Assembly (NCBI RefSeq): GCF_020520425.1
Contig: NC_079487.1
Location: 133,384,385 to 133,448,384 of the forward strand
Direction of reading: 5' to 3'
Source of the DNA: Spinacia oleracea
Lineage: Eukaryota; Streptophyta; Magnoliopsida; Caryophyllales; Amaranthaceae
Length of the DNA: 64,000 bases
Made by a program: the position numbers and the translations under genes. This document shows positions 32,808 through 43,937 of the stretch, piece by piece; the stretch's first letter is position 1; each line of letters starts with the position of its first letter. Under the pieces are notes generated by a model, which was not told where the DNA came from, made no database searches, and was given only the letters and a program-made list of their open reading frames with translations.

Positions 32808-33860
32808 GCCACAGCACTAATATCCTCGCCTAAATACTAACTAAAGCCGGCAGAGGTTGAATGAAAAAAGTAGACAAGAGTCTCTTGATAAACACCATGA
32901 TTTGCGAGCCCATATACCGCTCGATTTCTATACAGGTCATTGTTGTAACATAGTGCAAGTCAAAATGAATTTTTATTCGGTCGATTGCCGATATCACACA
33001 AGACGGACAAAATGGAGAAAATGATGTTTAGATACTTATTTTGTGCACCTACAACTACAACTCTAGAAGTATTAGTTGAAAGATGACCACGTAGTTGAAA
33101 ATTCACATATTTGTGGAATGATTGGTTATAAATGAACCATAAAAATTAGTTGAATTCCTAAATATAGATACTTTAGCATGATGATTGAACACAAGTTGGA
33201 AAGGAAATTACTAAACACCGCCCTCAATTACTTGGTACCCTCATTTATTTTGACAATTCTGCCCCTCGCCTTTACCACCATCTCCTCTCTCGATCCTCAC
33301 AGTCACCAGTCCCCCACCTCACTCTACAGAGTCACAATCGTTCTCAAATTTCTGCAAAATTTTGTAAGCCCATTTGGAAAAGCATTTTCAACAGACAGGC
33401 TGCATATAAAGATGACCGTGGGCCTGGTTGGGACGGGTTTTGGACCGAGCCCACCCTACATCGTACCGGGCTGAAAAGTACAAAACAGGGCCCAGGTCCA
33501 CGATTGTGGGCTTAAGCCTAATTTAAACTAAATTTAGCGTGTTGCGTCGTGCTTTTACCAAACAAAATGTGGCCCAAACACAGCCCACTACTTTGAGCTC
33601 GTGTTGGGCCGTACTTTTTTCGTGGCGGGTCGAGCCAGCCAGGCCCACAGCCATCTTTAGCTGGATAGAGGGCCGTGGCCGGTGGCCCATACATATTTGT
33701 AGTGTAATGCCGATCAAAACCATTAAAACTTCCTGATATTTACATATAAACCAATTTTGATGCCTTAGATAGATGGATAATGGATATACAGAATCAGATT
33801 ATACAGACTACAGAGTACAGGATCAAAAACTCAAAACTAGTTGGATTTGGTTAGGAATGT
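32808..33860. other. Non-coding stretch of duplication copy 1
   Basis: No gene is seen. The first 120 bp finish the 445-bp insertion that received Copia-2; from 32929 the sequence is duplication copy 1, including the hAT-like MITE. The right end borders the copied exon of the neighbouring gene. Confidence 0.6.
33407..33659. mobile_element. hAT-like MITE
   Basis: The left end TAAAGATGACCGTGGGCCTGG and the reverse complement of the right end, TAAAGATGGCTGTGGGCCTGG, match at 19 of 21 positions. The 8-bp flanks GCTGCATA and GCTGGATA differ at one base, as expected of an old hAT target-site duplication. The interior is rich in GGGCC/GGCCC. Its counterpart in duplication copy 2 begins at 36488 but lacks the right half, so the MITE is older than the duplication. 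Confidence 0.75.
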
Positions 33861-34006
33861 TTACTTTTTGTCTGTTAATGTCACTAAAGACCTAAGAGTC
33901 CCCGGGCTAATCTTGTCAGAAAGAGCACCCTGTTCCGAGATTATCAGAGATTTCTCTTTGAGAAGACTTTGCAGCTCCTTCAAATTAGAGTCGAGCCGCT
34001 CTTGAT
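33861..34006 (-). pseudogene. Duplicated last exon of the three-exon gene
   Basis: A 146-bp copy of exon 3 of the gene at 36805-39515, complete with its acceptor TTGCAG and its stop codon TAA, and with the reading frame open. It encodes QERLDSNLKELQSLL...VTLTDKK and differs at a few residues from the gene's own exon (E for D, N for D). No copies of exons 1 and 2 are near it, so it is a gene fragment. It could be spliced into a transcript of the small gene upstream (34411-34893), which is untested. Confidence 0.75.
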
Positions 34007-34410
34007 CTGCAACAGCATCATAAAGATAATAAAATTAAACATTCTTACTGCACAAAAGACATTACAGTATAGTTTATCTTTTCATTAGCATTACAGATTA
34101 ACTGCTTTTTAAAATTGCAAGAAATCACCCTGGTCTTATGATAACATAGCAATACATTTATGTTTTGAATAGATATTCAACAAATCACCAATAATTGTTC
34201 TGCCATGGATTCATGGTTTATGTACCAAAAAAACTCTAATGTCTATTCTGAATTTCTTATGCGCAATATTATTATAAAGACACAACAAAGTAAAAACAGA
34301 ATCATTAAGCATTCATTTTGAGTTACAAAAAACTCAAAAACATTTTACAACATTATTTTATATTTACAGATACTACAAAATAGCTTGCAAATACAATGAA
34401 AATTAAAAAT

Positions 34411-34893
34411 TTAAGGATTTAAGAAATATCCCTCAACTAAAGTTGGTTTCTTCTCATCTTGTTCCTCATTATCTCCTTCATCATTCTTGTCCTTAATCTC
34501 CAACCCCCTTAACCCATCCACACAATCTCCACCACCTTTGCCGCCCTCTCCGCCAACCACCACCACATCACTCGCCGGCTCACCATTTCCACCAAAACCG
34601 CCGCTCTTTCCGGTAGCGCAGGCTCCCGGAGGTCTAATCTCAGGTTCGATCCCCACCAACGCATCCGACGGCGCAGGTTTTTCTATCCAAGGATCGCTGA
34701 TACATCCGCCATCAACCTCGTCATTGTCGCCGGCGAAAACATTGCCGGCGCGGGAGCCAACGGCGGAGGCTGCTTTGAAGAAGGCTTCTTTGATGGATTC
34801 TGGAGGTAACGCGCAGTCTTCTAACCCGGCTTCCTCGAAGCTTGGTGGACGGATTTTGCGTAGGAAGGTGAGGTTTTCTCCTGTGGCCTCCAT
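34411..34893 (-). CDS. Small acidic, glycine-rich plant protein of unknown function
   Basis: A single-exon 160-residue protein. The N-terminal 50 residues look conserved in style (NLTFLRKIRPPSFEEAGLED, ALPPESIKEAFFKAASAVGS). The middle is low-complexity and glycine-rich (VVVVGGEGGKGGGD) and the C-terminus is highly acidic (KDKNDEGDNEEQDEKKP). Such a protein is probably disordered apart from a short N-terminal helix. No signal peptide, membrane segment or catalytic motif is seen. I have an impression of homologous small proteins in other dicots but cannot name one. The ATG at 34893 follows a purine-rich leader (GAGAGAAAATGG is on the opposite strand only), so the start rests on conservation of the N-terminal block. 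Base composition is richer in GC than the surroundings, as expected of a real coding exon. Confidence 0.7.
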   Translation of the reverse strand: MEATGENLTFLRKIRPPSFEEAGLEDCALPPESIKEAFFKAASAVGSRAGNVFAGDNDEVDGGCISDPWIEKPAPSDALVGIEPEIRPPGACATGKSGGFGGNGEPASDVVVVGGEGGKGGGDCVDGLRGLEIKDKNDEGDNEEQDEKKPTLVEGYFLNP

Positions 34894-36804
34894 TTTTAGG
34901 GAAGAGAGAGAAAATTAGGGATTAGTTTGAAGAAAAGGGGGAAAATTGTTAGAGATGAGAAGAGTTTATTGGAATGTTTTGGGAAAGAAAAGGACAAGCA
35001 CTCTGTATTAATTATGGTTAGTTAATACAGGTATTTGGGCTTGAGTCGGTTAATAAGGCGGTTTGGGTTATTTGTGGGCGTATTTGCCCATGAAACTATG
35101 AAAGTAAAGCTGGCAAAAGTGGACTCAATCCAACCTGAACCTAGCCCAACAATAGAGGGGTGAGTTAAGATTTTCAACCCGTTTAATTAAATGGGTTAAC
35201 TTAATTAAACCTGTTTAGTTAAATAGGTTGGGCCAGGTTGAAATTTTCAACTCGAAAATAATCTGTCTAACCCGTTTAAGTTCAAGCAAGTATGTAATAT
35301 AGATCTTTAGAATGTTATTTGAAATATTGTATTTCTCATTTTCCCTTCAACATTGAATAATTATTTAACGTTTTGATTCATATCAAATATATATTGAAGT
35401 ATTACTTTTTGCTATGAGATATGTCACAAAAAATAATCAACTTGTCAAGTCAATTTACACTTAAAAGTGGAAAAAAAAAAATTAAATGGGTCAACTTCAG
35501 GTCAACCCGTTTAAAGTTGGGTTGGGTTGGGTTGAAAATCTCAACCCGTTTAATTAAACAGGTCGGGTTGAGTTGGGAAACTCTCAACCCGTTTATAAAT
35601 GGGTCGACCCGATCTCGAAACCCAACCCTACCCTTTGCCAGCTCTACGTGAAAGTGTCGGTTACACGCACATACCCCATTGGTATTTCATATCCCGTAAA
35701 GAAGGTATTCACGTAATCACGTATTCATCCCGCTTTTTTTTGTTAGTTTGTGCACCGCTGCTGCCGCGAAATCCGTCTTGGGTTCGTGTCGGGTCAACTT
35801 ATGTCAATTCGCCGATTAGATTAAGGACGAAGTCTTGCTATTCTATCGAATTGTCAATAGACTTATAATATACAGAGTAACCAAAAAATTGTGAATTGTT
35901 GGTTGGTTTTAGTTGGGTTAAGTTTTGATCAACTTAAATTTGGGTCAAGTAATGTTGGCTAGTGTCGGATTTTCAATTAGATAACTAGGTTAATTTTGCC
36001 ATGTCTATTCAAGTCATTGTTATAACATAATATAAGTAAAAATGAATTTTGATTCAGTCGATTGTCGATATCCCACAAGACGGACAAAATGGAGAAAATG
36101 ATGTGTAGGTACTTATTTTGTGCACCTACAACTCTAGAAGTATTAGTTGAAAGATGACCACCTAGTTGAAAATTCACATATTAGTGGAATTATTGGTTAT
36201 AAATGAACCATAAAAGTTAGTTGAATTCCTAAATATAGATACTTTAGCATGATGATTGAACACAATTTGGAAAGGAAATTACTAAACACCGCCCTCAATT
36301 ACTTGGTAACGTCATTTATTTGACAATTCTGCCCCTCGCCTTTGCATCATCTCCTCTCTGGATCCTCACAGTCACTACTCACTAGTAGTAGTCCCCGACC
36401 TCACTCTACAGAGTCACAATTGTTCTCAAATTCTGCAAAATTTTGTAAAGCCTGTCTGAAAAGCATTTTCAACAGACGGGCAGCATATAAAGATGGCCAT
36501 GGGCTTGGTCAGGAAGGGCTTTGGACCGAGCCCTAGATCGTACCGGGCTAAAAGGTACAAAGCAAGGCGCAGGTCCGCAGTTGTCGAGCCTAAGCCTAAG
36601 TTTACTAAATTTAGCGTATTGTGCCGTGCCTTGGCCCATACATATTTGTGGTGTAATGCCTACCAAAACCATTAAATCTTCCTGACATTTAAACATATAA
36701 ACCAATTTTGATGCCTTAGATTGATGGATATACATAATCAGATTATACAGACTACAGAGTACAGGATCAAAAACTCAAAACTAGTTGGATTTGGTTAGGA
36801 ATGT
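34894..36804. other. Intergenic DNA with a hAT-like element and duplication copy 2
   Basis: The promoter of the small acidic protein gene should lie in the first 150 bp. A hAT-like element (35105-35646) and then the non-coding part of duplication copy 2 (from 35696) follow. The right border is the stop codon of the three-exon gene, so its 3' UTR lies here. No further gene is visible. Confidence 0.6.
35105..35646. mobile_element. hAT-like non-autonomous element
   Basis: The left end TAAAGCTGGCAAAAG and the reverse complement of the right end, TAGAGCTGGCAAAGG, are inverted repeats. Flanking octamers TATGAAAG and CGTGAAAG agree at 6 of 8 bases. The interior is made of GGGTTGGGTTGAAAATTTCAACCCGTTTAATTAA-like words (shown in part). 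542 bp, non-coding. Confidence 0.65.
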
Positions 36805-37098
36805 TTACTTTTTGTCCGTTAATGTCACTAAAGACCTAAGAGTCCCCGGACTAATCTTGTCGGAAAGAGCACCCTGTTCCGAGATTATCAAAGACTTCTC
36901 TTTAAGAAGACTTTGCAGCTCCTTCAAATCAGAGTCGAGCCGGTCTTGATCTGCAACAGCATCAACAAAATAATAAAATTAAACATTCACCACTGCACCA
37001 AAGACGACATTACAATATAGTTTCTCTTTCATTAGCATTACAGATTAGCTGCTTTTTAAAATTGCAAGAAGTTACCCTGGTCTTATGATAACATAGCA
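35696..37098. repeat. Segmental duplication copy 2
   Basis: This copy is continuous with the rest of the three-exon gene and contains its functional exon 3, so it is probably the parental copy. It lacks the 445-bp insertion and Copia-2 found in copy 1, and has lost the right half of the hAT-like MITE. Confidence 0.75.
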
Positions 37099-39515
37099 TA
37101 CATGTTAGTGTTGATTAGGATACCATAGTGGTCTCTTGTACGGAGAATTTCCCTTCATTTAAGTACAAAAGAGTACCACATTATTACAAAAGTAAATCTT
37201 TTCACAGACATGGAAAAGGCAAATTTCTAAAACAGATACATATGGTATTCTCTGTCAAATTTCCCAGCATGTATTTATAAAGCCACTAGTATAAGAATCT
37301 ACCGAGAGAGAGAAAGAAAAAACTCAAAAAGTGATTCAAAGCTTCAGCTACATTACTCAAGGCTTTCTATTTCACCTTAAGTATTTGTGTTAGATTCTAT
37401 TGGTAATTTGGTATGGCATTTCATAGTTTATGAAGAATTTTTTTTGCCAACATAGTGCTTCAGAAATTAGCCAAGGAATGATCACAAGCAATTCAAAACT
37501 TCAAGGTTGCAAAAGATTGGCAGGCTGGCAGCAAGTTCGCAATCAGTTAATAAAGATTCTTGAGTTCACAACCGGTTGTAATGTTGTATAACTCAAAATC
37601 ATACGAGTGGGCAAAGGTTCAAGCTTTTAAAAGTTAAAATCTGACTAAGATACGAGTATTTGTACTAGACTGCTCCTTTAAAAGAACTGATGAGATAATA
37701 TAGTCCAAATATTGTGGCCGTAAATTTTAATTGACCAATCTACCATTGCATTGACGATAGAGCTCACTTTAAAAAGATGTAGAAACAGACAAGATGACTA
37801 AGAATACCAAATGAAGAGAAATGCAGCAATAACACACCTTCTTCTAAAATGGTATGAGCAGCATGAAAGGGGACCTGAGCAAAGACATCTGTTCCAGGGA
37901 ACATCATCCACATATTTTCAGTCGCATCATGATTTCCACAGGTCGGACATACTTCTTGAACCAATGTTTTGGAACCTTGTCCCACTATCTCCTTCATAAT
38001 AGAGTCAAATGGAGAAGGAACACTAGTTTTTGTTGTACGTGCCTTCTTCCTGAGTGCTGTTAATGCTTCCCTGTTCCCATTCCTTAACCTGTCATTTTCC
38101 ACAACCTGAATCTTCACAATGAGAAAACATTTTCCTTTTCTTGGGGGGTGGGGGTTGAGCAGTTGTGTGACAACATTTTCCCTTATTAATTTCATGAAGA
38201 TGTGCAAAGGCCAACTGGAACAACTAATATGGACTCTACTGACTGGTCGAGCAGAAATACAGACTGCAAAATTAGTTTGCATACATCAGGCAACAAATCC
38301 AGGACTTGGTATTTTTTCAATTAAGAACAACTTTTAATACTATTTCAAGATTTAGCACTTTCATGGATTGTTAACAAATTGTGAAATCCGCATACTATCC
38401 TGGGAAAAAAATTACTTCAGTTGGGAATCCAAAAGAAAGGGATAGGGAAAAGAAAAGTCAGTAGTCTTGTATTCTGAGTACTACTAGTAATTTTTATTTA
38501 GCCTGAAAACCTAGATTTTTTTATGCTTCGGGGTTGGGGGGGTCTTACATACGTGCAGCCTTATCCGTAAGATAACAAATAGGATGTTTCAAATTGACCC
38601 TTAATCCAGTTTGAAAATCTTTTGAATCTATTGAAAACATTAGATCATCACCAAATGTATCCATCAAACTTATGTATCCCCAGTAATAAGTTTAGTTACT
38701 AATGCAACAAAACAAAAAAATCACGGTAAAGTCCTACCTTTAAAACAAACACAACTGACCATACATTTCACAAATGAGTTTGGTCTTTCATTAACGCGTC
38801 GTTATCGTCAAACAATTCTGACAGCGAGCAGACTGAGAACAATATAAACCCTAACACAAAGTCAGATATCTGAAGACATTCTTAGACAACACAATTCTCA
38901 GGTTAAATAATGAAGATGAAATATTTCCATAGTTTCATCAATCAAAACAAGCATACTCACATGTAAGACAAATGATAACGAGGCATCAAATACAGCATCA
39001 AACATAAAGAACCAAAAATAAGTGATTACCCTAAACGAGTGGAGCACTCATGCATATATCGATCTGCTAGTACCCAAAGAATACCCACAGATTACGAAAA
39101 ATTACCACCCCATATAAAGCACACACGGCCTCATTATCTTATGAATCTGGAAAGAATGGCTAGGCAGAAATTGGTGATTATTCACCTCGAATAGCATTAA
39201 TTCCATCATATATTTGCTTGATCTTCCCTAATCATCCTTCTTCCTTCTTTAATCTCTCAGTTTTTGTCCTTAACTATGTTAATTCATAGCATAAACCAAC
39301 AATTATTTAGCTGAAAAACCTAGACATACTATCAAGCAGCAAAAGTTCTAGAAATACAGTATAGGACCTGACTTATAGAATTGGAAACCAACAAATTGAA
39401 AAGAAACACAAAGTTTGAATAAAATATCGACCTGAAGCCGTGCCAAAAGTAGATACTCAGCTTCAGTTTCAAGCTTAGTGAGTTGTTGTTGCATTTGTAT
39501 CATATTTTCATTCAT
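36805..39515 (-). CDS. Three-exon plant gene, small CxxC protein of unknown function
   Basis: Spliced coding sequence on the - strand: exons 39515-39432, 38105-37838 and 36950-36805, with GT..AG introns and consistent phases, giving 165 residues. Exon 1 is a short amphipathic, coiled-coil-like segment (MIQMQQQLTKLETEAEYLLL). Exon 2 carries a basic stretch (ALRKKARTTK) and the block VCPTCGNHD...WMMFPGTDVF...PFHAAHTIL, where CPTC and the following histidine could bind a metal. Exon 3 is another predicted helix (LDSNLKELQSLLKEKSLII-like) ending SPGTLRSLVTLTDKK. The block pattern looks like a conserved plant protein but I cannot name its function. A 5' UTR intron is likely: acceptor TTATTTCAG at about 39550 and donor CG|GTAACT near 39722. 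Exon 3 exists again at 33861-34006. Confidence 0.75.
37839..39431 (-). other. Non-coding introns of the three-exon gene
   Basis: Intron 1 (38106-39431, 1326 bp; donor GTCGAT, acceptor GATTCAG) lies in this span, together with coding exon 2 (37838-38105). Intron 2 (36951-37837, 887 bp) lies to the left. Both are AT-rich and I see no other gene or element in them apart from the right end of duplication copy 2. Confidence 0.65.
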
Positions 39516-39854
39516 AGTCAATTAATTTCTTCAAATATTCACCTGAAATAACAAAAGTACAAAATAAAATTAGAATTATATCAAATGCAGAAGTGAAGAC
39601 CAAGGTATGTGGGATGCAAAAGTATAAAATACTATCAACACTCTCTCAGAAGGGAATGAAATACCCACAATAGAGAATGATTTTGTCGGTTTTAGAGCTT
39701 AGCTTTGAAACAAGGGAGTTACCGAAACAAAGAGGGATGACTTATGAGGAGAGTATGAGAGCGACAAGCGATGAACAGAGGCAGATCAACTAATAGAAAA
39801 AGAAAGGTTATGGCACCAAAAATCAGTGGTGGTTTTGGGAGGGGGTAAAAACTA

Positions 39855-40209
39855 CTCCCTCCGTCTCTTTTTGTTCTTTACGTTTGGCTTTTTACACGTT
39901 TATTAACGACTAATTAATGTGTATTGAGATTCCTCTATTTTTTTTATTTGAACGAGGAAAATTACGTTTATTTATATGTTTTCACTTATGTCAAAATTAT
40001 GATATTGGGAAAATGAGAAAAATTGAATGTCACAGTTGAAAAGTGTGAAAGATTAAATGACCCAATGAATTTAATTAGTTAAAATAATCATTGGACACAA
40101 ATTTTGATTGAATATTAAAGCATTTATGTGATAATATAAAATGAAATGTAAAGAACATTTTGAAACACCAAAAAAGAAAAACGTAAAGAACAAAAAGAGA
40201 CGGAGGGAG
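39855..40209. mobile_element. Stowaway-like MITE with near-perfect TIRs
   Basis: The ends CTCCCTCCGTCTCTTTTTGT and ACAAAAAGAGACGGAGGGAG are perfect inverted repeats continuing to about 31 bases (through TCTTTACGTTT). TA flanks both ends (39853-39854 and 40210-40211). 355 bp, non-coding, just upstream of the three-exon gene; the intact TIRs suggest a younger insertion than the other MITEs here. Confidence 0.9.
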
Positions 40210-40264
40210 TATTATGGTGCTTGAGATTGTATTATATTTGGTATGTACTGCATTTATTTTGTAA

Positions 40265-40347
40265 TGGAAAAACTGGTGATCCCCCAAATAATCCCCCCAA
40301 AGTGGTACTATGGTATTGGAAAAACTGGTGATCCCCCAAATAATCCC
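40265..40347. repeat. Short tandem duplication, 52-bp period
   Basis: TGGAAAAACTGGTGATCCCC begins at 40265 and again at 40317. One complete 52-bp unit is followed by about 31 bases of a second. Confidence 0.8.
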
Positions 40348-40581
40348 TTACATGGTGTCCAAATAGGCACCAAGGATACCACAAGCCTACTCTATCATAC
40401 TTCATGGTATTTATAACTACTACTACAGAACGGCTTATAATTTTGACAACTATTGTATAGTAGTAAGATCAACGACTTTCATGCCTTTCTTGTAACATAG
40501 AGAAATAGGAGATTTAGAAAGATACATGTTCAGATACATAGTTTACTGCATGCAATTATCAACAAGAGAAAGGAGGAAATA

Positions 40582-40950
40582 GAGGCTGGAGAAACGGTAA
40601 AGGCGGACATTTTGGGTATAATAATGGATTCCAATTTAAAGGAGATCCAACAATCTGCTGGCACTAACAGGAATTAGCATACTGGGATGAGCCTCGAAGA
40701 GGTAATTGATGAGTGTAAGCAATTCTACATGGTTGGACAAGAAACTACATCAACATTATTAGTTTGGAGTTTGGCTATTTTGTTGAGCAAGCATCAAGGT
40801 TGACAAGCACGAGAAGAAGTCTTCAAAACATTTGAAGATAGCAAGTCTTCTAGTATTCTTTCTGATAAAGAATGGTACATAAATGAAATTTTAACAGCAT
40901 GATTCGTTTGTGTAGGTGACCGTGATATTGTACAAGGTCCTCAGACTCTA
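40582..40950 (+). pseudogene. CYP72A-like cytochrome P450 fragment
   Basis: One reading frame on the + strand reads EAGETVKADILGIIMDSNL, KEIQQSAG, a stop, then [38 protein letters not shown], a second stop (TGA where plant CYP72 proteins have W), then QAREEVFKTFEDSKSS. This is the I-helix region of CYP72 enzymes, with the oxygen-binding GQETT motif still present. After a retained intron-like stretch ending TTTGTGTAG, the frame VTVILYKVLRL (about 40916-40948) matches the start of the next CYP72 exon. Keeping an intron border argues for a decayed gene copy, not a retrocopy. The rest of the P450 is absent. Confidence 0.8.
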
Positions 40951-42042
40951 ATAGTTCACAAGCAGTAGAATTTTAACCTTTTGTCGATCTGATTGTAGAC
41001 AGAATAGTTTACAAGCTTACAAGATTCATAACCGCATTAATTCAAAAAAAAAAAAAATCATAACCTCATGGTATTCACAACTGTGATTTATATTTTTAAC
41101 TCAAAAAGTCAAGTTTCCAGATATGAAGCCTAATATCACACTAAGATATCAAGTTATAGCTAACTGATCCAGCCAAAAATAGAACAGGTCTAAACGAATC
41201 GAGCTACATGGCTATAAACAAACTTCTGCACATACACTATGTACTTCAACCATGAAAGACATGTTCTCTAATTACAAACATACCTCCACTACACAATGCC
41301 CCAATTCAAAATCCTACCTACTAATTACAGAAAACTTCTCACAGTTAGAAGCTACTACACACAAAACTTCTATTGTCAATTTGTCATCTTTTACAATTCA
41401 AGAGTTCACCCAAAAACCATACTCTAGCCAATTTTAGTTACACAATTTAAAATTTAAAAAAAAATGAACACAATCTAATAGAATTGATATAAGAACAATC
41501 TGGAATTCCCAAAAAAAATAACATTTACTTATATGAGAATAGCGCATATAACCATGGCACTTTCCGGTTGCGACAGACAGTATCCATAATTAAAGATGCT
41601 ACCGATGAATGCGTCATAAATTATATTGAGCAGTAGATTGAAAACTGGAAATACTTGGGGATTTCAATTTACTTGTAGTAACCTAACGATAAAAAGCCCC
41701 TTTCTCATTTAATTCACAGAACAATTCCCCAAATTAAAGTTGAAAAAGAGAAGACACAATTACCTGGAAGAGAGCAAGAGAAAGGAAGAAACTTTGTCGA
41801 GTTTGGAGATGACGGAAGAGCGAAGATGGAGGAGACTCGGAGTTGCAGAGAGCGATTCTGTCGAGTTTGGACTTTGGAGCGGTAGAAAATGTCGACCATG
41901 TATAGTCTCAATTGTAACTGTAACTAAAGATCATAGGTACGACGTGGCCCGGCCCGACACGAAAGCCCGTAGACCTAGGCCATATTTTGAACTTTTCAGC
42001 CCGGGCTGACATGATGGAGAATTTGAGATAGGGTCTTTTAAC

Positions 42043-42462
42043 GAGGAAGTCTCTGCGGCTATCTGTTATTTGTTTGCTAACAAAAACAAATAGAAATGAA
42101 AATAATTTTGGGGGGAAATGAGATTGCACAGTAAACAATACATAGATCTCTTGCTTACAATGGTATTTTTTTTCCAAAGAAATGGAACAGTATGTTTTTT
42201 AGGGAAATTGTACTTTTTTGAATGAAATGGCACTTTTTTTTCCGAAGAAATAGTACTCTTTTTAACGGAATGGTATTATTTTTAACGAAATGATACTGAA
42301 TATAACGAAATGATACTCTTTTTAACGAAATGGTAACTGAGATGGTACTGAAATGGTACTGAGTTTTCTTTGTCTTTTCCTACTACAATCCTTGTTTATT
42401 TTGTCATTTAGTGAGTGTTATGTTTTTGCAATATATGACAGATAGCCGCAGCGACGAGCCCG
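42043..42462. mobile_element. MULE-like MITE with low-complexity interior
   Basis: The terminal region GTCTCTGCGGCTATCTGT on the left is matched by the reverse complement of the right end, GTCGCTGCGGCTATCTGT. The 9-bp flanks TCTTTTAAC at 42034-42042 and 42463-42471 are identical, the length typical of Mutator-like elements. The interior repeats variants of AACGAAATGGTACTCTTTTT. 420 bp, non-coding. Confidence 0.8.
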
Positions 42463-42589
42463 TCTTTTAACTGCATCAGGGGAAGTGGCCAAAACTAATT
42501 AAGGAGAAGAAGTTCTATTCTTATTTTTTAATTTTTAAAAGTTAGTAAATACTACTTGATCTGACCGCAACTCCACAGGTCGAAAAAGG

Positions 42590-42757
42590 CTACATGTACA
42601 CCTAGTGTACAAGATTCTCTTATACACCTCCATCAATTTGTTGACACATAATCAAACCCACTAAAATATGAGAATGAAAAATAATAAATAGGTCATTTCA
42701 ACCAATAGAAAAGCACGGTGTACAAGATGCCTTATATACAAGGTGTACATGTAGTAG
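42590..42757. mobile_element. Small inverted-repeat element (MITE-like)
   Basis: CTACATGTACACCTAGTGTA at the left is matched by the reverse complement of the right end, CTACATGTACACCTTGTATA. The 168-bp sequence is non-coding. No clear target-site duplication is seen. Similar GGTGTACA words recur at 60989-61014. Confidence 0.5.
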
Positions 42758-43619
42758 GATCCCACAAGTCGACACAAATTAAAATGACACTGAAAAACTA
42801 TGAATGTTTAATCTGTGTTGAACCTTGAATATAATGACGAGGAACAAAATACGTTACACATGATGAGTTGTTGACCAACCTCTAGTTTTTTACAAGTGTT
42901 TTTGGCTATAGGGTCTAAGAATTGATTGTTGGTGAGATACTCCAATATCGGCCATTTGAGATAATTATGTAGGATCATTAAAATTGGACCAAGATCGTGA
43001 TCCTGCCTATCTTATACAATCATAATGAATCATTAATCCAATGTCCGATTTAGGGTCTAGCTTTGGTTACGATTCAAGACCTTTGATTTATCAGGATCAT
43101 AGTACCTTCGTATGATTTGGATTGCGATTTTGACAACTTTTTTTAATTTGTCAAGGCAACATAAACAATTATGTTTATGCTACAAATCGTAAATTAATAC
43201 CTTATTTGAACTTAACCCGATTTTTCAGCCAAAAAGTGAAGATTCTGACCACCCAAAAATACATGTTCTTACTCGGTCTTTTCTCTATAACAACTCACAT
43301 ACAATTGATTTCTCTTCATCAAAGTATATCATTGTCGTCCTCTTTAATTGTATCCCTCCCAAAGTCCGGTTGAATAATAGCATAGTTACATAATTAGGTT
43401 GACAAATTAAATATAGAGGGTACAACAACTCTCATAACTAACTTTTCATGGCAGCCCTGTATAATGAGACGGGTCATGGTGGGTCGGTATTAAATGAGTC
43501 GGATCAGGTCAGGATAAATTATTAATGAATCGGTTTGGATCAAGACCTGATTAACATGACACGGTCAGGCCCATTAAAATATATACTAAGTAAGTAATAT
43601 CTTATAATACAATATGTGT

Positions 43620-43937
43620 TAGACCTGATCAAAAGGCGGGCCGGTTCGGGTTCGGGTCGGGCCAAGGACATAAAAATCTACCCATTATGTCGGGCCGGTC
43701 CAAACTTCGGGCCGATTTTTTGTGCCCAAAAACCGCTATTTCGGGCCAAAAATAGTGGCTTTTCGGGGCGGGTTAAATTTAAAACTAAAATTGTTATTTT
43801 ACGTTGTCTAAAGCCCACAATTTTTTTAAAAAGTTCGGGCCGGGCTGAGACCGAAAACCAGACCGAAAAAGGCTGTCCAAAACCCGGTAATTTTCGGGTC
43901 GGGTCTGGTCGGGCCGGGCCAGTGTTGATCAGGTCTA
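43620..43937. mobile_element. hAT-like GC-rich MITE
   Basis: Perfect 12-bp inverted ends TAGACCTGATCA and TGATCAGGTCTA enclose 318 bp full of GGGCCGGG and TTCGGGTCGG words, strikingly GC-richer than the surrounding DNA. Flanking octamers ATATGTGT and TTGTGTGT agree at 6 of 8. Non-coding; long frames on both strands here are by-products of its composition. Confidence 0.65.

Larger units (their letters stand above)
27575..34152. repeat. Segmental duplication copy 1 (interrupted)
   Basis: Sequence at 27575-27891 and 32929-34152 matches 35696-37098 with scattered differences. It includes TTGTGCACCGCTGCTGCCGC, a hAT-like MITE and the last exon of the three-exon gene at 36805-39515. The gap 27892-32928 is a later insertion flanked by the 12-base direct repeat TATACAGGTCAT (27880-27891 and 32929-32940). 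The insertion in turn holds Copia-2. Confidence 0.8.
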
